NCBI RefSeq assembly: GCF_041146795.1
Contig: NC_135172.1
Location: 12,266,137 to 12,330,136, forward strand
Reading direction: 5' to 3'
DNA length: 64,000 nucleotides
DNA from: Maylandia zebra
Lineage: Eukaryota; Chordata; Actinopteri; Cichliformes; Cichlidae
Made by a program: the position numbers and the translations under genes. A model generated the notes under the pieces. The model was not told the DNA's origin. It did no database searches and worked only from the letters and a program-made list of their open reading frames with translations. Each line of letters begins with the position of its first letter. The stretch's first letter is position 1. Below are positions 1 to 11,290 of the stretch, piece by piece.

Positions 1-985
1 ACAAAACTGAGGCGACTGCTGATCATCAGCTTCATACAAGCCAGCAAGCCACGCCGGTCTGCTGCCTCCTGAGCTTCTTCCTTCTCCATCTACACCTGCA
101 TAGGAAGCTCAAGGCCAGGCTATTGAGGACCCAAATGGGAAATCTCCATTAAAAAGATCATCTCTTAAAAAGTTCAGTGTCAGTCATTTTTGTATCTGGG
201 TAAAGTTGAGTCACAAATCTTAAAAATGGTTCAAGCTTCGCTCAGGTTAGAAGGAGCTGATTTCTACGTCCAGTGCCAGTTAAAATCAAAAACTCAAAGA
301 TCACATGACAAGAGCAGCGTTCTATGCCAGTTGTTTTGCTGAAAGGTCAAGTTCAGCAAAATAAAGGAAAAACAAAAAAAAGCTCCCTAGGGTGTTGGCC
401 GTGAGTGCATGCAGATCAAAAACCAACACAAACAGCGGCCAAAAAGCTACCCGGGGTGCATCTGAGCCATCTTTTTATAGGGTCAGTGACCCCTCCTACT
501 GCTGGTGGGTATTTTTACATTCCTTGCTTTTTCCCTGTTCCATATTAAAATTAAACTAATAAGTATTTTCTTAAGTCTACAAATGTCAATATTAACCCCA
601 ACTACTGATAGAATATGGTTGTCTATACTTTTCCCCAGTCATTTGTCAATTTGCACTTTGTTCTTCTTAAATCTCCGACTCTTGTGCAAAATTCGTTTAT
701 TTCAAGGGTTAGAGATGGGTGATTAACCGCTTGCTGGCAGGAGAGAGTCTCCTATCGGTGCAGCTTAGCGGGGCCAAGTTTATTTAACCTTTTGTTTGGA
801 CTAGTTACCATTGGCCATAATACAATAAAGGATCCTAATCACTACATTTCAGACAGCATGGATCACATGTGCTCATTCAACAAGTGAAACAAACTTCATT
901 AATATGCTTGTGAATAATATTTGACCTAAAGATGTGAGTCACAAAGAACAAAAAATGCTGGGTCAGGAGACCCAGGATCCTGACA
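1..985. other. no recognised gene (flank)
   Basis: I see no convincing gene, RNA or transposon structure here. A 73-codon reading frame at 505-726 on the plus strand is hydrophobic and low in complexity, with no family motif, and I treat it as chance. The stretch ends where recognisable Tc1/mariner-type sequence begins near 986. It could be an old repeat that I do not recognise. Confidence 0.4.
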
Positions 986-1953
986 GGAAGAGGGCCATGT
1001 GACACATCAAACTTATTAGTAATGTCACAAGAAAAACAATGGTGTGCTCGGTTTCAACGTAACTTTATTCTTTCATGAGTTATTTACAAGTTTCTCTTTG
1101 TTCACAGCCATTGACATGTCAAAGAAGTTAACATGTGAGGAACGGATCGAAATATGTTGATATCTGGTGAACGCAGCAACTGTGTCATTGCAGCAGATTT
1201 CAATGCAAGACACCCTACAAGACCACCCATCTCCCATGCTACAGTCAGCAACCTGCTTGCTAAGTTTCATGAAACGGGTTCAGTGTTGGGTTTGCCAAAA
1301 TGTGGACGCAAGAAAACTGTCACTAATGAAGAAACATCAGCTTCATTCAGCAAGAGCCCACAGCATAGCACTCACCGCATGTCACTGGAGAGTGGCATTA
1401 GTCGAACATCCCTTCGGCGGATATTAGCTACTCACAAATGGCACCCTTACAAACTCCAGCTGCTGCAGCATCTCAACGAGGATGACCCAGATCGGCGCAC
1501 AGAATTTGCAGAATGGGCAAAACAAAAATTGGAACAGGACCCTCAGTTCATGCAGAAGATTTTGTTCAGTGATGAGGCAAACTTTTATGTGAATGGTGAA
1601 GTTAACAAACAAAACCACCGCTATTGGTCTGACACTAACCCACATTGGATGGATCCCTCCAAGACTGTTGGAACAACAGAAGTGATGGTTTGGTGTGGTT
1701 TAAGGGGTACAACGATAGTGGGTCCATTCTTCATCAATGGAAACCTCAAGGCCACTGGATATTTGAAATTGCCACATGATGATGTGTTTCCCTCTTTATG
1801 CACTGAAGCTGGCACGTTCCCTGAGTTTTTCCAGCAAGATGGTGCACCGCCACATTATGGGTGCCAGGTCCGAGCATTCCTAGATGAGCAGTTTCCTGGA
1901 AAGTGGATTGGTCGTCGTGGGCCAGTTGAATGGCCCCCAAGGTCTCCGGCAGA
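986..1953 (+). pseudogene. Tc1/mariner-like transposase relic, copy 1
   Basis: The reading frame from about 1154 encodes most of a DDE transposase of the IS630/Tc1/mariner superfamily. Visible parts are a helix-turn-helix segment (HPTRPPISHATVSNL), the first catalytic Asp region (SDEANFYVNGEV) and the second (QQDGAPPHY). The third catalytic motif is lost: the similarity stops at WPPRSP and an unrelated repeat begins at about 1954. The 5' end is also cut, because only the inner part of the long terminal repeat seen in copy 2 (44257-44520) remains. A short in-frame gap near residue 60 relative to copy 2 is also visible. The closest sequences I know are arthropod transposases with this GRRGPVEWPPRSPD signature. 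It cannot encode an active enzyme. Confidence 0.8.
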
Positions 1954-2820
1954 ACCAGGCTCAGTGAGGGGCGGCCAGCTGCTGCGACCGGTTGGGGAGA
2001 GAGAAAGAAGATGGGATAAAGACCTGCTGTGGAAGAGAGACAGTGACGGAGTTTGTGACTCTGTGTTTATGTTTTAGTAGTTATTATTATTCTGGGTTTT
2101 GTTTTCATGTTCCTATGTGTTCCCCAGTCTGTGTGACGTTGTTGCGTTGTGTCATTGCGTGTATGTGTTTCCTGTTTTATTTTGAAGGTCTGCATCTTAT
2201 GTGAGTGTTTTCAGGTTGCCTCCCTAGTCTCGTCACGTTAATCACTCCCAGCTGTGTCCCCCACCTGTGTGTGATCTCCCTGTGTTCTCTGAGTGTTTTT
2301 AAGTCTTGTCTTCTGTCTTAGTCGTTGCTGGTTCGTCTGTGTTGTTTCTCCTCGCTCTCCCTGCGTCTCTCCGTATGTATTTCCCCGGACCTCCTGCATC
2401 TTCGTTTCTGGTTTGTTTTGTTAGTTTTACCCAGTTTAGGTTTTCCTGTTTCACCTTCACCCACGCCATTGCTGTTTGTATTTTCTTTTGTTAAATAAAT
2501 ACTCATCTGCACCAGAGCTGCCGCATTTTGGGTCCTATCTCCAATTCCACACGTCTGCCACCGCGGACGTGACAAACAGAGGTTAATAACAGATATGATT
2601 CAGTGCAAAGAGGTCTATTAACACATAGTGAGTGAGAATCATGGAAATCCTCCGGCAGCCTACATCTATTGCAGCATAACTAATGGAGGATTCAGGGTCA
2701 CCTGGTCCAGCCCTAAATATATACTTTACCAAAGAGGAAAGTTTTAAGCCTAATCTTGAAATCTTGTCTCCCGAATCCAAACTGGAAGCTGGTTCCACAG
2801 AAGAGGGGCCTGAAAACTGA
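1954..2820 (+). repeat. composite of two teleost interspersed repeats
   Basis: The outer segments (about 1954-2058 and 2577-2820) read as one dispersed element, with phrases such as AACCAGGCTCAGTGAGGGG and GGTTCCACAGAAGAGGGGCC that I recognise as recurring in fish genomes. A second repeat of about 515 bp (2059-2576) lies between them. It is T-rich and ends with AATAAATACTC followed by a GGGTCCTATCTCC stretch, like the 3' tail of a fish retroelement. Family names are not assigned, because recognition is from memory and not from a search. No protein-coding capacity is visible. Confidence 0.5.
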
Positions 2821-3349
2821 ATGTGTTCACTGACCGGTGTTGCCAGCTTTGGTGGCTCGTCTCCCGCTCGAAGAGGACCAAAAAGAGAACCATACAGTGT
2901 TCAGCTGCCTGGCTGTGCTCTACACACACAGCCCTGCTCTGGTACAGTAAAAACCACATTTACATTTGTTTACATTTCCAATGTAGAGGATGAGTTTAGA
3001 TCACTGTGGTCCAAGCTTGTCGTCAGTTATAGAAACTGGATGTTGCACAGGAAAGTGTGTTTCCTTACATTTATTTTGTGTTGACAGAAGTCTTTGATTC
3101 ATATTGATTATTAAAGAGCAGCTGTTCACATGTTTAGAAAGATGCTTTGAAAGGAAAAACTTCCAACCAATCATTTCTTTTATTAAATGTTAAATCAGTT
3201 ATTCTTACAATCCAACACATGCAGAAACTTTGACATGCTCTGATGTCTTGAACTACTTCACATTGTGCATTTTGTCCCTAAATTTTAAAAATATTTTTAA
3301 TTACACTTTTTTCTTAAATGTTTTTATTTATTTATTTTATCTCTTTCAG

Positions 3350-3716
3350 GTCGTGAATTTAATGAAACCCATAGTTGCTGCTTCCAGTCATGTCGTGGGC
3401 AACAAGGATGTTGATAAAGGTGAAGATTTCTATGGCCACATGCAGAATAACTCATCAGATTGCATGTTAAAATTCCTTTGAATGAACCCTCATGACTCAG
3501 AGCTTCATATCTAATGTCTCTTAGCATCGTGCACAGCACTCTCATCAGTATTTGGTTCTTTTGTAGTGATCTGTCTCCAGTGTTGACCTCTAACTCTCAG
3601 TTTGTTTCTCCTCCACAGAAAGCCAGAACATTTCAGTAGCACTCATGAGAAAGTTTGGCCAGAACCACAGTGCTGAGGTCCAAGCAGCTGTGACCTCACT
3701 TCCTGCACAGCAGAGA
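3350..3716 (+). other. two phase-compatible exon-like segments, unidentified
   Basis: Segment 3350-3419 follows a pyrimidine-rich CTCTTTCAG acceptor and ends at AAAG|GTGAAG. Segment 3619 onward follows CTCCACAG. Splicing them keeps one frame (phase 1) and reads VVNLMKPIVAASSHVVG, then ESQNISVALMRKFGQNHS and EVQAAVTSLPAQQR. The amphipathic pattern could be a HEAT-type helical repeat, but I do not recognise the protein. No upstream start or further exons were found, so this may be a fragment of a gene or pseudogene. Confidence 0.4.
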
Positions 3717-4557
3717 CCCTTGTTAACGTGCATGCCGTGTTTACTTTTTCTTATGTTAGGAGTTCGGGTTCACCATCCTGTGTTCTGTATTTTGATTTCC
3801 TGCTTCACTATAAATCGCTGCTGCTGTTCTTTACGCGGTTTGGACACACTTCGTGCTTTGTTCTCAAGAGTGTGAAGTAATGGATTTAATCTGCTAAGGA
3901 GAGTTTTTCATTCCCATTGCTCTTTGGGAGTCAGCGGGCTTTAACCTGTGGAGAAACACGTGTGCTCTTGCTCCTTCAAACGGTTTTCTTCAGAGATTTC
4001 TCACTGTTTGTACACATGCTGAGTGGCTAGTTTTGAAAACACTTACTTTACCTTTACTACTCTGCTCAGAAATGCAACCTGTGACCTTACACAGCCCAAA
4101 AACTTATCCTAAAACATAAATTAACAAGGACAGAAGCTTTTTACAAATGCTTCAACAGTGTAATTCTAACAAGGTATGCAATACATCTAATGTCAGTTCA
4201 GAGGTATGAAGTGATGACACTTTGACATCACTGAATAAAAGCAGTCTTGTCATAATAAGCTTTGCTGTGGACAGTTGGCGCGTTAAACTTTTTCTTACAA
4301 ATAAAAAAGGTAATCAGATGTTAAGTTTGTTCAGTTTTAGTTGTTCTCATCGTGTTGCTCCTCAGATCTCCCGTTGTCCCTGAGCCTGACTAAAGCTCGG
4401 CAGCTTGTTTTCAGGGCATGGCAATGCAGATATGAGCTAAATGTGACACAGCAAAGAAAAATCAGAATCAAGAAACCCTGAGCTGACTTTCATGGCTACA
4501 GACGTGACATTAAGAGCCTCACAGATCAAAAAAGTATGGGATTTAAACTGCTTCTAG

Positions 4558-5166
4558 ACCTGCACACGTCTGTTTCCAGGGCAGGATATCCATTCCAGTG
4601 CAGCAGAAGGAGCGGTCAGTGTGGACCTCGGTGCTGTACAGGACCTCCTGGAGCTGCTTGTCTCCTGGCATCTGGGCTTTCACTCGTATCTGAAGGACAA
4701 AATAGGAAAATCAAGTTGCTCTCACTGTCACCTGATTTCCACAGACTGCCATCTGACCACATCCCTGCAGTTGGATCCCACCGCCGTACCTCTAGGATGG
4801 GTCTTCTTGGTGTCAACCCAAACCACCCTCTCCTTCAGCTCTGAGCTGAATATATACACATGATTGCTTCTTAAAAAACAAACAAAAACAAAAAAACGTC
4901 CCCACACGGAGTGAGACTCAGTCTTGGATGCCCAGATCAGCCAGTGTGGTGTCCAAGAAAGGGAAGGGTTGGTTTGCCAAGTTGGGCTGTACCTCGATGG
5001 GCAGTGTCACCAACATGGGGATATCCTGCTCCAGTCTGACGCGCAACATCTTGTTGTGGGACCCCGGGAGCTTCCTGTCTGCCGATCCGCCTCTTCGTCG
5101 GCCTGCTCCACAGTCGCCGCCTCCTCCAGAGAGCGTTTTGTGTCGTCTGCTGCCAGCTTGACTTGC
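4558..5166 (-). pseudogene. unidentified exon-like ORFs on the minus strand
   Basis: On the minus strand, 5060-4930 reads MLRVRLEQDIPMLVTLPIEV and ends FLDTTLADLGIQD before a TGA, which looks like a real C-terminus. Just upstream, an acidic stretch (KRSLEEAATVEQADEEADRQ) lies in another frame, so a frameshift or intron separates them. A second segment (4693-4558), preceded by TTGTCCTTCAG, reads IRVKAQMPGDKQLQEVLYST. I recognise no family. These pieces are probably remnants of a spliced gene or retrocopy. Confidence 0.3.
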
Positions 5167-5894
5167 TGATCTTTATCTCAGGAGGCAGTGGGTTTTTACC
5201 CTCTCCCCCTTTGATCCTGTGTGTTATCGTTTAAAACTCGCTATCTGCATCTTTTGGCTCCAGCACGTCTTTATTGTTAGAGTTGTTGCTTGCTGTGTTC
5301 TTCTGCAGGGTGCTGATGATTCATTGTTCTGCTTCTTCTGATGGTAAACGCCTCTGGAAAGCCTGAATATGTGAGCGCGTCTGATTCATACAGAGTTCTG
5401 CTCTGCCCCCCCCGGACTGATATATGCAGCCAGTGTGAATGTGTGTTATGTATCACTCACATGTTAGGTTCATTAGACTGACACAAGGGTGATGCACGGA
5501 TGTTGGTGTTTTTAGGGCCAAGTGTGAAAGTGGAAGAAAGACAATTTCTTTTGAAATGTTAAAAGAACGTTGGAAATTTGATCAGAATACAGTAAAAATG
5601 AGAGAAACAGATATTTTTCTCAGATCATTGTGTTAAATTGTCATAATCGCCATGTTCTCTTTAAGACTATCAGCTCTACTCTAAACAACCCTGAAAGCCT
5701 CTGCTGACACATGTCATCAGTTCCTTTCTTTCTTTGTAAACAAGGTCGAGTCTGTCAGCAATAGTACTTCCTACAGATGACCCATCAGTGTTTATTCCAT
5801 GACTGTAAACATGTTTCCATTTGTCACTTCAGTCTTTACTCTGAAATACAGGAAATGACATCATGGCTCAAAATCTTTGTCGTTCAAACAATTC

Positions 5895-5921
5895 TTTATT
5901 TAACAATATTTTAACTTTATT
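5895..5921 (-). terminator. polyadenylation signals of the zinc-finger gene
   Basis: Two AATAAA hexamers on the minus strand (5916-5921 and 5895-5900) lie 174 and 195 bp beyond the zinc-finger stop codon. This spacing is sensible for a 3' end. Confidence 0.5.
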
Positions 5922-6094
5922 TAACAAAATACATTCAATAAAAACTTAAACAACAGAAAACTGATTTTTAATCCAACCACTGAAAAAAAAAGGTAACGAC
6001 TGAACACAAACAGAAGAACAATTTATAAAGATTAAAATGGAACTACAGGAAGTTTGATTCATAGCCTCATTTGAACTTTAACTTTAACTTAAAC

Positions 6095-6772
6095 TTAAGG
6101 AGAGCCGACCTGAACTCTGTGGAGCCTGATCTCCAGGGTTTTAAGTTGGACTCTGAAACCAGAGGATGTTTCTCTCTCTTCAGATTCGCTGTCGTCCTGT
6201 GATGGGAACGGTTTCAGCCCTGCGTGATCGCGCTGATGTTTGCACAGAGCAGATGATGAAGTGAATGTTTTGGCACAGTGGTAACAGTGAAACAGTTTAT
6301 TAGTAACGTGGGATCGTTTGTGTGCAGAGTATGAACTGAGATTACTGAAGCTCTTGTCACACTGCTCACAGCTGTAGTTTCCTTCCATGTGTGTACGTTC
6401 ATGCTCGTTACGATGACCTGACTGTGAGAAGCTTTTGTCACAGTGTCTGCACTTGTATGGTTTCGCTCCTGTGTGGACTCGTTTGTGTCTTTTAAGGTGA
6501 CCTGCAGTGGTGAAGGATGACCCACACTGATCACAGAGGTGCTTTTTGACCCCACTGTGAAAGAGTTCATGTTGTTTTAACTCAGCTGATGTGGGGAAGC
6601 TTCTCCCACATTCTTTGCAGTATTTCAGTTTGTCTCCAGTGTGTTTACGTTGATGTATTTTTAGGCCGGCTTGCTGACTGAAAGTTTTTCCACAGATGTC
6701 ACAACGAAAGTCTTTCCCACCACCACAGCGATGACAGGGTTGAGAAGTGGATCCATCTGTGTCGCTCTGCTT
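6095..6772 (-). CDS. zinc-finger gene exon 4 (second finger array, C-terminus)
   Basis: The exon opens KQSDTDGSTSQPCHRCGG after a TTTGTTTAG acceptor, then encodes six or more fingers: CDICGKTFSQ, CKECGRSFPT, CDQCGSSFTT, CRHCDKSFSQ, CEQCDKSFSN and CYHCAKTFTS. The tail is acidic (DDSESEE) and the stop is at 6097-6095. The KQSDTDGS insertion between the arrays is typical of a fish ZNF subfamily I recall. Confidence 0.8.
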   Translation of the reverse strand, partial: KQSDTDGSTSQPCHRCGGGKDFRCDICGKTFSQQAGLKIHQRKHTGDKLKYCKECGRSFPTSAELKQHELFHSGVKKHLCDQCGSSFTTAGHLKRHKRVHTGAKPYKCRHCDKSFSQSGHRNEHERTHMEGNYSCEQCDKSFSNLSSYSAHKRSHVTNKLFHCYHCAKTFTSSSALCKHQRDHAGLKPFPSQDDSESEERETSSGFRVQLKTLEIRLHRVQVGSP

Positions 6773-9054
6773 CTAAACAAAGACACAAAGACAGTGTAAG
6801 TCAGTCCTTCAACACTTTTATCCTGAAAGTCGCCTGAAATAAAGAGCATCTCTGCAGACGTCCAATTACATTTTACTGTTTCAATTAACACACTCAGTTT
6901 ACTGGGCTACAATAACTACAATACTACCACCATAATACTACAGCAATACTTATTTAATATTACAGTAACATCTGACTTACACTTAAATGAAATGAAAACC
7001 TGAATAATGGCTCAGAGCTACTCTTCGGTGCAGTAGAAGTGCTAACATGCTAACACAATTTAATGAGCAGACTTGTTCCAAACAGTCAGACTGAACTTAC
7101 AAGAATAAAATAAAAATACAAACCTCACAGTAACTGCACTTGTAGAGTCTCTTTCTGGTGTGGATCTGTTGGTGTTGTCTCAGGTACTGTGGAGTTTTAA
7201 AAGTCTTCTCACACAGGTCACATTGATAAGGTCTCTCCTCAGTGTGGGTAAACATGTGGTGTTGTAACTCTGTGTCTGTTGTAAAGTATTTGCCACACTG
7301 ATCACACCAGTACACATCTTCTCCGGAGTGAATGCGTAGGTGTATATTTCGGTACCCTAGCTGGCTGAAAGTTTTTCCACAGATGTCACAGCTGTATGCC
7401 TTAACTCCAGAGTGGGTAACTAGATGACTCTGTAAGTTGCTACTTCGAGTAAAAGCTCTGCCACACTGATCACAGCTGTAAGCTTTAACTCCACTGTGGA
7501 CGACTTGGTGTGTTTTTAGGGCATTCTTCCAGGAAAACGACTTTCCACACAAGTCACAGCTGAACGGTCTCTCTCCAGTGTGGATGAGCTGATGTTGTTT
7601 TAGTTTAAACTTCCAGGTAAAATCCTTCCCACACTCGTCACAGGTGTATTTTTTCTCTCTCTTTCTTCTGTGAGGTTTGTCGGCCTCCTGAGAGCGCTGA
7701 CTTCTCGGTCCACGTTGGTCCTGCAGTGACAGAGATACAAACAGAGGCAGTGAGTGAAATGCAGTCATTAAACAAACTGAAGCTTCAAACTCCCTCCATT
7801 AACACTAGTTTTAAACCTGAAGGTGGAGTGTGGCACCAAACACCACCAGAACCTGAACGACTGCAGGTGCTGATAAGTTGCGGTCGCGGTATTTCAACAT
7901 CTAGTTAGCAATACAGAAGACGAGCGAGAATAAATGGAGTAATATTGTTTATGTGGCAGGTAATTTCAAATGCAGCGATTCTATCAGCCCAACAAACATC
8001 AGCAAACACACAAACTGTTTGTGTGCAGTTTGTCTCACAATGTGATGTAAAGACTGCAGTAAAATCCTCTGCAGGTTAGTGCAGGATAAGCAGGCAAGTT
8101 TACTGTAATGTGATGGATTTAAGTAAAGAACAGTGTGTGACTGGTGCACAGTGACTGTGGTGCTCATGTCAGAGTTAGATTACATCAAGTGTAGCAGAGA
8201 TTAACTTAAACTTAAGCTCATGATGCTGACATTCATTCACTGAGCTCCACCCACATACCAACAGTATAGTGTCTAATATAAAGACAGTGTACTGTCAGTG
8301 TAGAGAAAGGAAATCAGCCAGGACAACTCGTGAAACATCTGCTGACATCTGGATGAATTCACAGAGAGCAGCAGGTCAGCTGATCACAGCCTGTACATTA
8401 AAAAAATCTACTGGAGCTCTCAATAGAAATGATTGTGAGCTGTGACCCTTTTCCCCACACTGAGCCACTACAGCTGATTTTAGGGTTGAATCCTGCTGAA
8501 TCCCACTTTAACATCTTCCTGCTCATTTTGATGTTTAGAGGCAACGTCACCGTCTAAGATGTAGGCATTGTATACATTGTATACATTATTTCTACATTAC
8601 ATTAATATTGCACAAGGTTCACTTAGTTTAGCATAAAATATACATATCAGTACTTCAGCTTTTAATGGAGTATTTCTTAACACTAGTATCTGTCACCTTC
8701 TGTGTTGAGCTCATTGTTTTCTCTGCAGTGGCTGAGCTGAGTCCAAGTAGCTGAAATTTCCTCTGCTGCTCCGTCAGACTCTTCTCCTCCTCCTGATCAG
8801 CTGGGACACAAAACAGAACTTTGTTAAGCTCCACACTGCACTGAAGAGTCAAAGTGTCTCATATGTTCATCTGAGAACACACAGAACACATTTTAGCTTC
8901 CCTGGGTGGACAACTTGTTTGAAACAAACACAAAAGGTTTGAGCACCGATACCAAATTCAGCAGTATGACACACCAGTACCAGGAGAGCAATTCCTCTTT
9001 AAAATATGCCCTGGCCAAGAAAAAACCCAACAATATACGTGTGCCGTGAGAAAT

Positions 9055-9111
<57 letters not shown>

Positions 9112-10233
9112 AATTTATTTCAAACATGCAAATATAATTGAAATAACAACAGAAAAAAATAAAAATAACAAAACTTAAAAATCATCAAGTTTTCATGTAA
9201 ATATCTATGTCTACAGAATGTGTGTGCTCGAAAAGGAGTAGGATGAAGTTTTCTTGTTCCTACCCCCTTATTTCAAATTTCATTGCTTACAAATCCATAT
9301 CCAGGATTCAACATTATTTGATCATATATTTAACTATGTACAAGTCTAACACATTGAACATACACAAATAAAACCATTTTCAGCACGTAAACCAGAACAA
9401 CAACAAACTACATTTTTTACATAAACTAATCACTCTGTTTATAACAGCCGCTTAATCTCTGAGTTTATTTTCTATCTATGTGACAAAAACCTTAATGAAC
9501 ACTTAAGGTTGGGTTACTCAGGCCTTGATTTATAAAAAATGAGGACACAATGAGACAACTCAGTCACTGAGAGGAAGATTTCCTATATTCATGCAATTTA
9601 TTATTTTTTGAACAATCCTGTGAATTTTTGTATTGATGTACTTGTCTTGATTTCATCTGTATATCCGAGTGGGTGTAGAAATCTGAGCCTCATCACAACT
9701 TTGCGCTGATAAAGGCAGCTGTGTTTTAGCCTGGAACACATTTATTTTTACATTTCTCATAAATGTATTTCATTATAGCACTTTTACCGCCAACATGTTG
9801 GGTCTTTTGGAGCCGGAAGTGACCTTATATGGAAGAAGGGTGGCGCTAGCTAGCTTAGTTAGCAAGCTGCATTCATAAGCTGTGCAGGTGCCACAGAGAT
9901 GCTAAGTAGCCTTAATAACAGGCTAATAAAACAACAGAAACTCTGATTACAATGAGCTCATTTAAAAGCTTTCTTCTAATAAAATTATTTTCTTCTCTGT
10001 GTTTCACAACCTTTTGCTGATATCTTTCTGTAAATTAGTTTAAAGCAGCTTGAGTCAATTTAGTCAGATTTTTTTTTCCAACTGGTTCACAAAAACTTGA
10101 GAAGAGACACCGAGGAGAGCAACAGAAAGCCTCATTCAGGAGCTAAACTCAAGATTAACTAGACTCGGATTAATATTAGCTCGGTGCTTACCTTTAAATC
10201 AGTCTTGACAATAATCGGAGAGAAAAACGCCAT
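6095..10233 (-). CDS. C2H2 zinc-finger protein, four coding exons, about 470 aa
   Basis: This is the most complete host gene in the window. Coding exons are 10192-10233, 8697-8792, 7124-7720 and 6095-6772. Every junction is phase 0 with GT/AG borders, giving 14+32+199+225 residues. The protein starts MAFFSPIIVKTDLK, continues with a short acidic linker, and carries two zinc-finger arrays joined by an exon that interrupts a finger. Tandem CxxC...HxxxH fingers with TGERP/SGVKA-type linkers bind DNA and indicate a nuclear sequence-specific regulator. The target is unknown. No KRAB or SCAN box is visible, as expected for a lineage-expanded fish ZNF. No stop or frameshift is seen across the exons. 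The assignment to a named orthologue is not possible, because such fish genes occur in large paralogous clusters. Confidence 0.8.
7124..7720 (-). CDS. zinc-finger gene exon 3 (six fingers plus half a finger)
   Basis: After a basic segment (PHRRKREKKYTC) come six C2H2 fingers: CDECGKDFTW, CDLCGKSFSW, CDQCGRAFTR, CDICGKTFSQ, CDQCGKYFTT and CDLCEKTFKT, each with a paired HxxxH. A seventh CxxC (YKCSYCE) lies at the exon's last codons, and its histidines are not encoded here. The donor is GAG|GTTTGT. Confidence 0.8.
7900..8690. other. intron 2 of the zinc-finger gene, no feature
   Basis: This is a non-coding stretch between exons 3 and 2. It contains a short repeated TGTATACATTGTATACATT and AT-rich sequence. 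No other gene or repeat boundary could be supported. Confidence 0.4.
8697..8792 (-). CDS. zinc-finger gene exon 2 (acidic linker)
   Basis: This 96-nt exon lies between CTGATCAG and GAAG|GTGACAG. It encodes EEEKSLTEQQRK and ends TMSSTQK. It carries no finger. An alternative acceptor eight bases upstream would shift the frame to a stop, so the downstream AG is preferred. Confidence 0.65.
9055..9480 (-). repeat. (GATA)n microsatellite at a LINE-like 3' end
   Basis: About fourteen GATA units occupy 9055-9110. The adjacent sequence, read on the minus strand, contains AAGGGGGTAGGAACAAG and ends GAAATAAATTTTATC followed by (TATC)n. A retroelement 3' end terminating in a short tandem repeat is usual for fish LINEs. 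The element is truncated and non-coding, and lies in intron 1 of the zinc-finger gene. Confidence 0.55.
10192..10233 (-). CDS. zinc-finger gene exon 1 (start exon)
   Basis: The ATG at 10233-10231 opens MAFFSPIIVKTDLK, followed directly by a strong donor (AAAG|GTAAGC). The start was chosen because this frame joins exon 2 in phase 0. Flanking DNA is CT-rich and contains GCGCATTACCGCCACCTGC just upstream (10297-10315), a sequence that recurs beside fish promoters and repeats, with a related form near 51200. Confidence 0.7.
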
Positions 10234-11013
10234 AAAGCGGGAACTCGGCTTCTTCTTCTTCTGCTCTTGTATTTTTTGGCGGTTAAAGCTTTAAGGCGCA
10301 TTACCGCCACCTGCTGGACTGGACTTTTCATGTCCCAAACATCATCAATTGGGCACAAATTTGTTGGAGTTTCTGTTAATAAAAAAGATGGAATTCAAGG
10401 ATCTTGTTATTTGGTTTGTTTGTTTTCACCATTTACTCTACAATTTTCTGCCAGTGTATAGCAAACCCCACAGCTCAAATCAATGAAGAATTTAGTATTT
10501 TTAACATATTGCTTAAGCTGGAACCAGCAGCTATATAGGCCTAATTTTTAATCCAAACATGTGATAGAGGTTTACCACCAGGAGAAGCAGACTGTAAATA
10601 AAAGACTGTGCTACTGAAAACTGTTAGTCTGACTTTGGATTGTAAATATGTTTCCTTTTGTCACTTCTGTATTTGTATATGGCTCAAACTATTTGTTATG
10701 AAAGCAAAACAAACAAACTGATGTTGTATAAATTGATTCAGGATTATTTACTTCGAGTCCAGAAATCATAGCTGTCTCATCAGATCCAGTTGTGACATTA
10801 GCTATAGTTTCCGCGGAGGGTACTTGGTTCTGTATGACAGCACAGCTTTTAGGTTGAATTCAAGCGCTTGAGTACAGCCTGATAATTAGAGGCCTGCAAA
10901 CTGTTTGCTGATGAACTTTGGAAGTAAAAGTACAGACAGCTATAGAAGACACAGGACACGAGATGGGTTCATTATTTCTTTTGAGTTCCATGTAACAATC
11001 CGTAAGTCTGTAA

Positions 11014-11071
11014 TTAATGAATGTGCCATTTAATCTTGGCTGCAGCCAAGATTAAATGGCACATTCATTAA
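11014..11071. repeat. 58-bp perfect palindrome
   Basis: Base-by-base comparison shows two 29-nt arms meeting at the central TGCA (11041-11044) with no spacer and no mismatch. The outer bases are TTAATGAATG and CATTCATTAA. It could extrude a cruciform or be the fused ends of a deleted transposon. No coding sequence spans it. Confidence 0.9.
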
Positions 11072-11084
11072 ATGGCTAAAATGG

Positions 11085-11290
11085 GTTGGCTGCTGTTCAG
11101 CATTTAGCACAAGTCAGCTTTTGATCAGAAAGTTTTCTGGTTTGATCCCTGGCTGCTCCAGTCTGCAGGCGAAATATCCTTGGACAAGATTGTAATCCCA
11201 AGCTGCTTTCTGATGCATCCATTGGAGTGTGAATGCTTTATAGAGTTTGTGAAACAGTTGTACGTGTGGTCAGATTGTTTTGTATTTGTG
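11085..11290 (+). repeat. teleost dispersed repeat with tRNA-like phrase
   Basis: Sequence such as TTTGATCCCTGGCTGCTCC, then AGGCGAAATATCCTTGGAC and CATCCATTGGAGTGTGAATG, matches a repeat that I recall from many fish genomes. The TTTGATCCC resembles a degenerate pol III B box (GGTTCGATCC). Family and boundaries are uncertain. Confidence 0.45.

Noticed and set aside
505-726. 73-codon hydrophobic frame
   Set aside because: It is low in complexity with no motif, promoter or neighbour.
9055-9110. CRISPR-like array
   Set aside because: This is a plain (GATA)n microsatellite without spacers.
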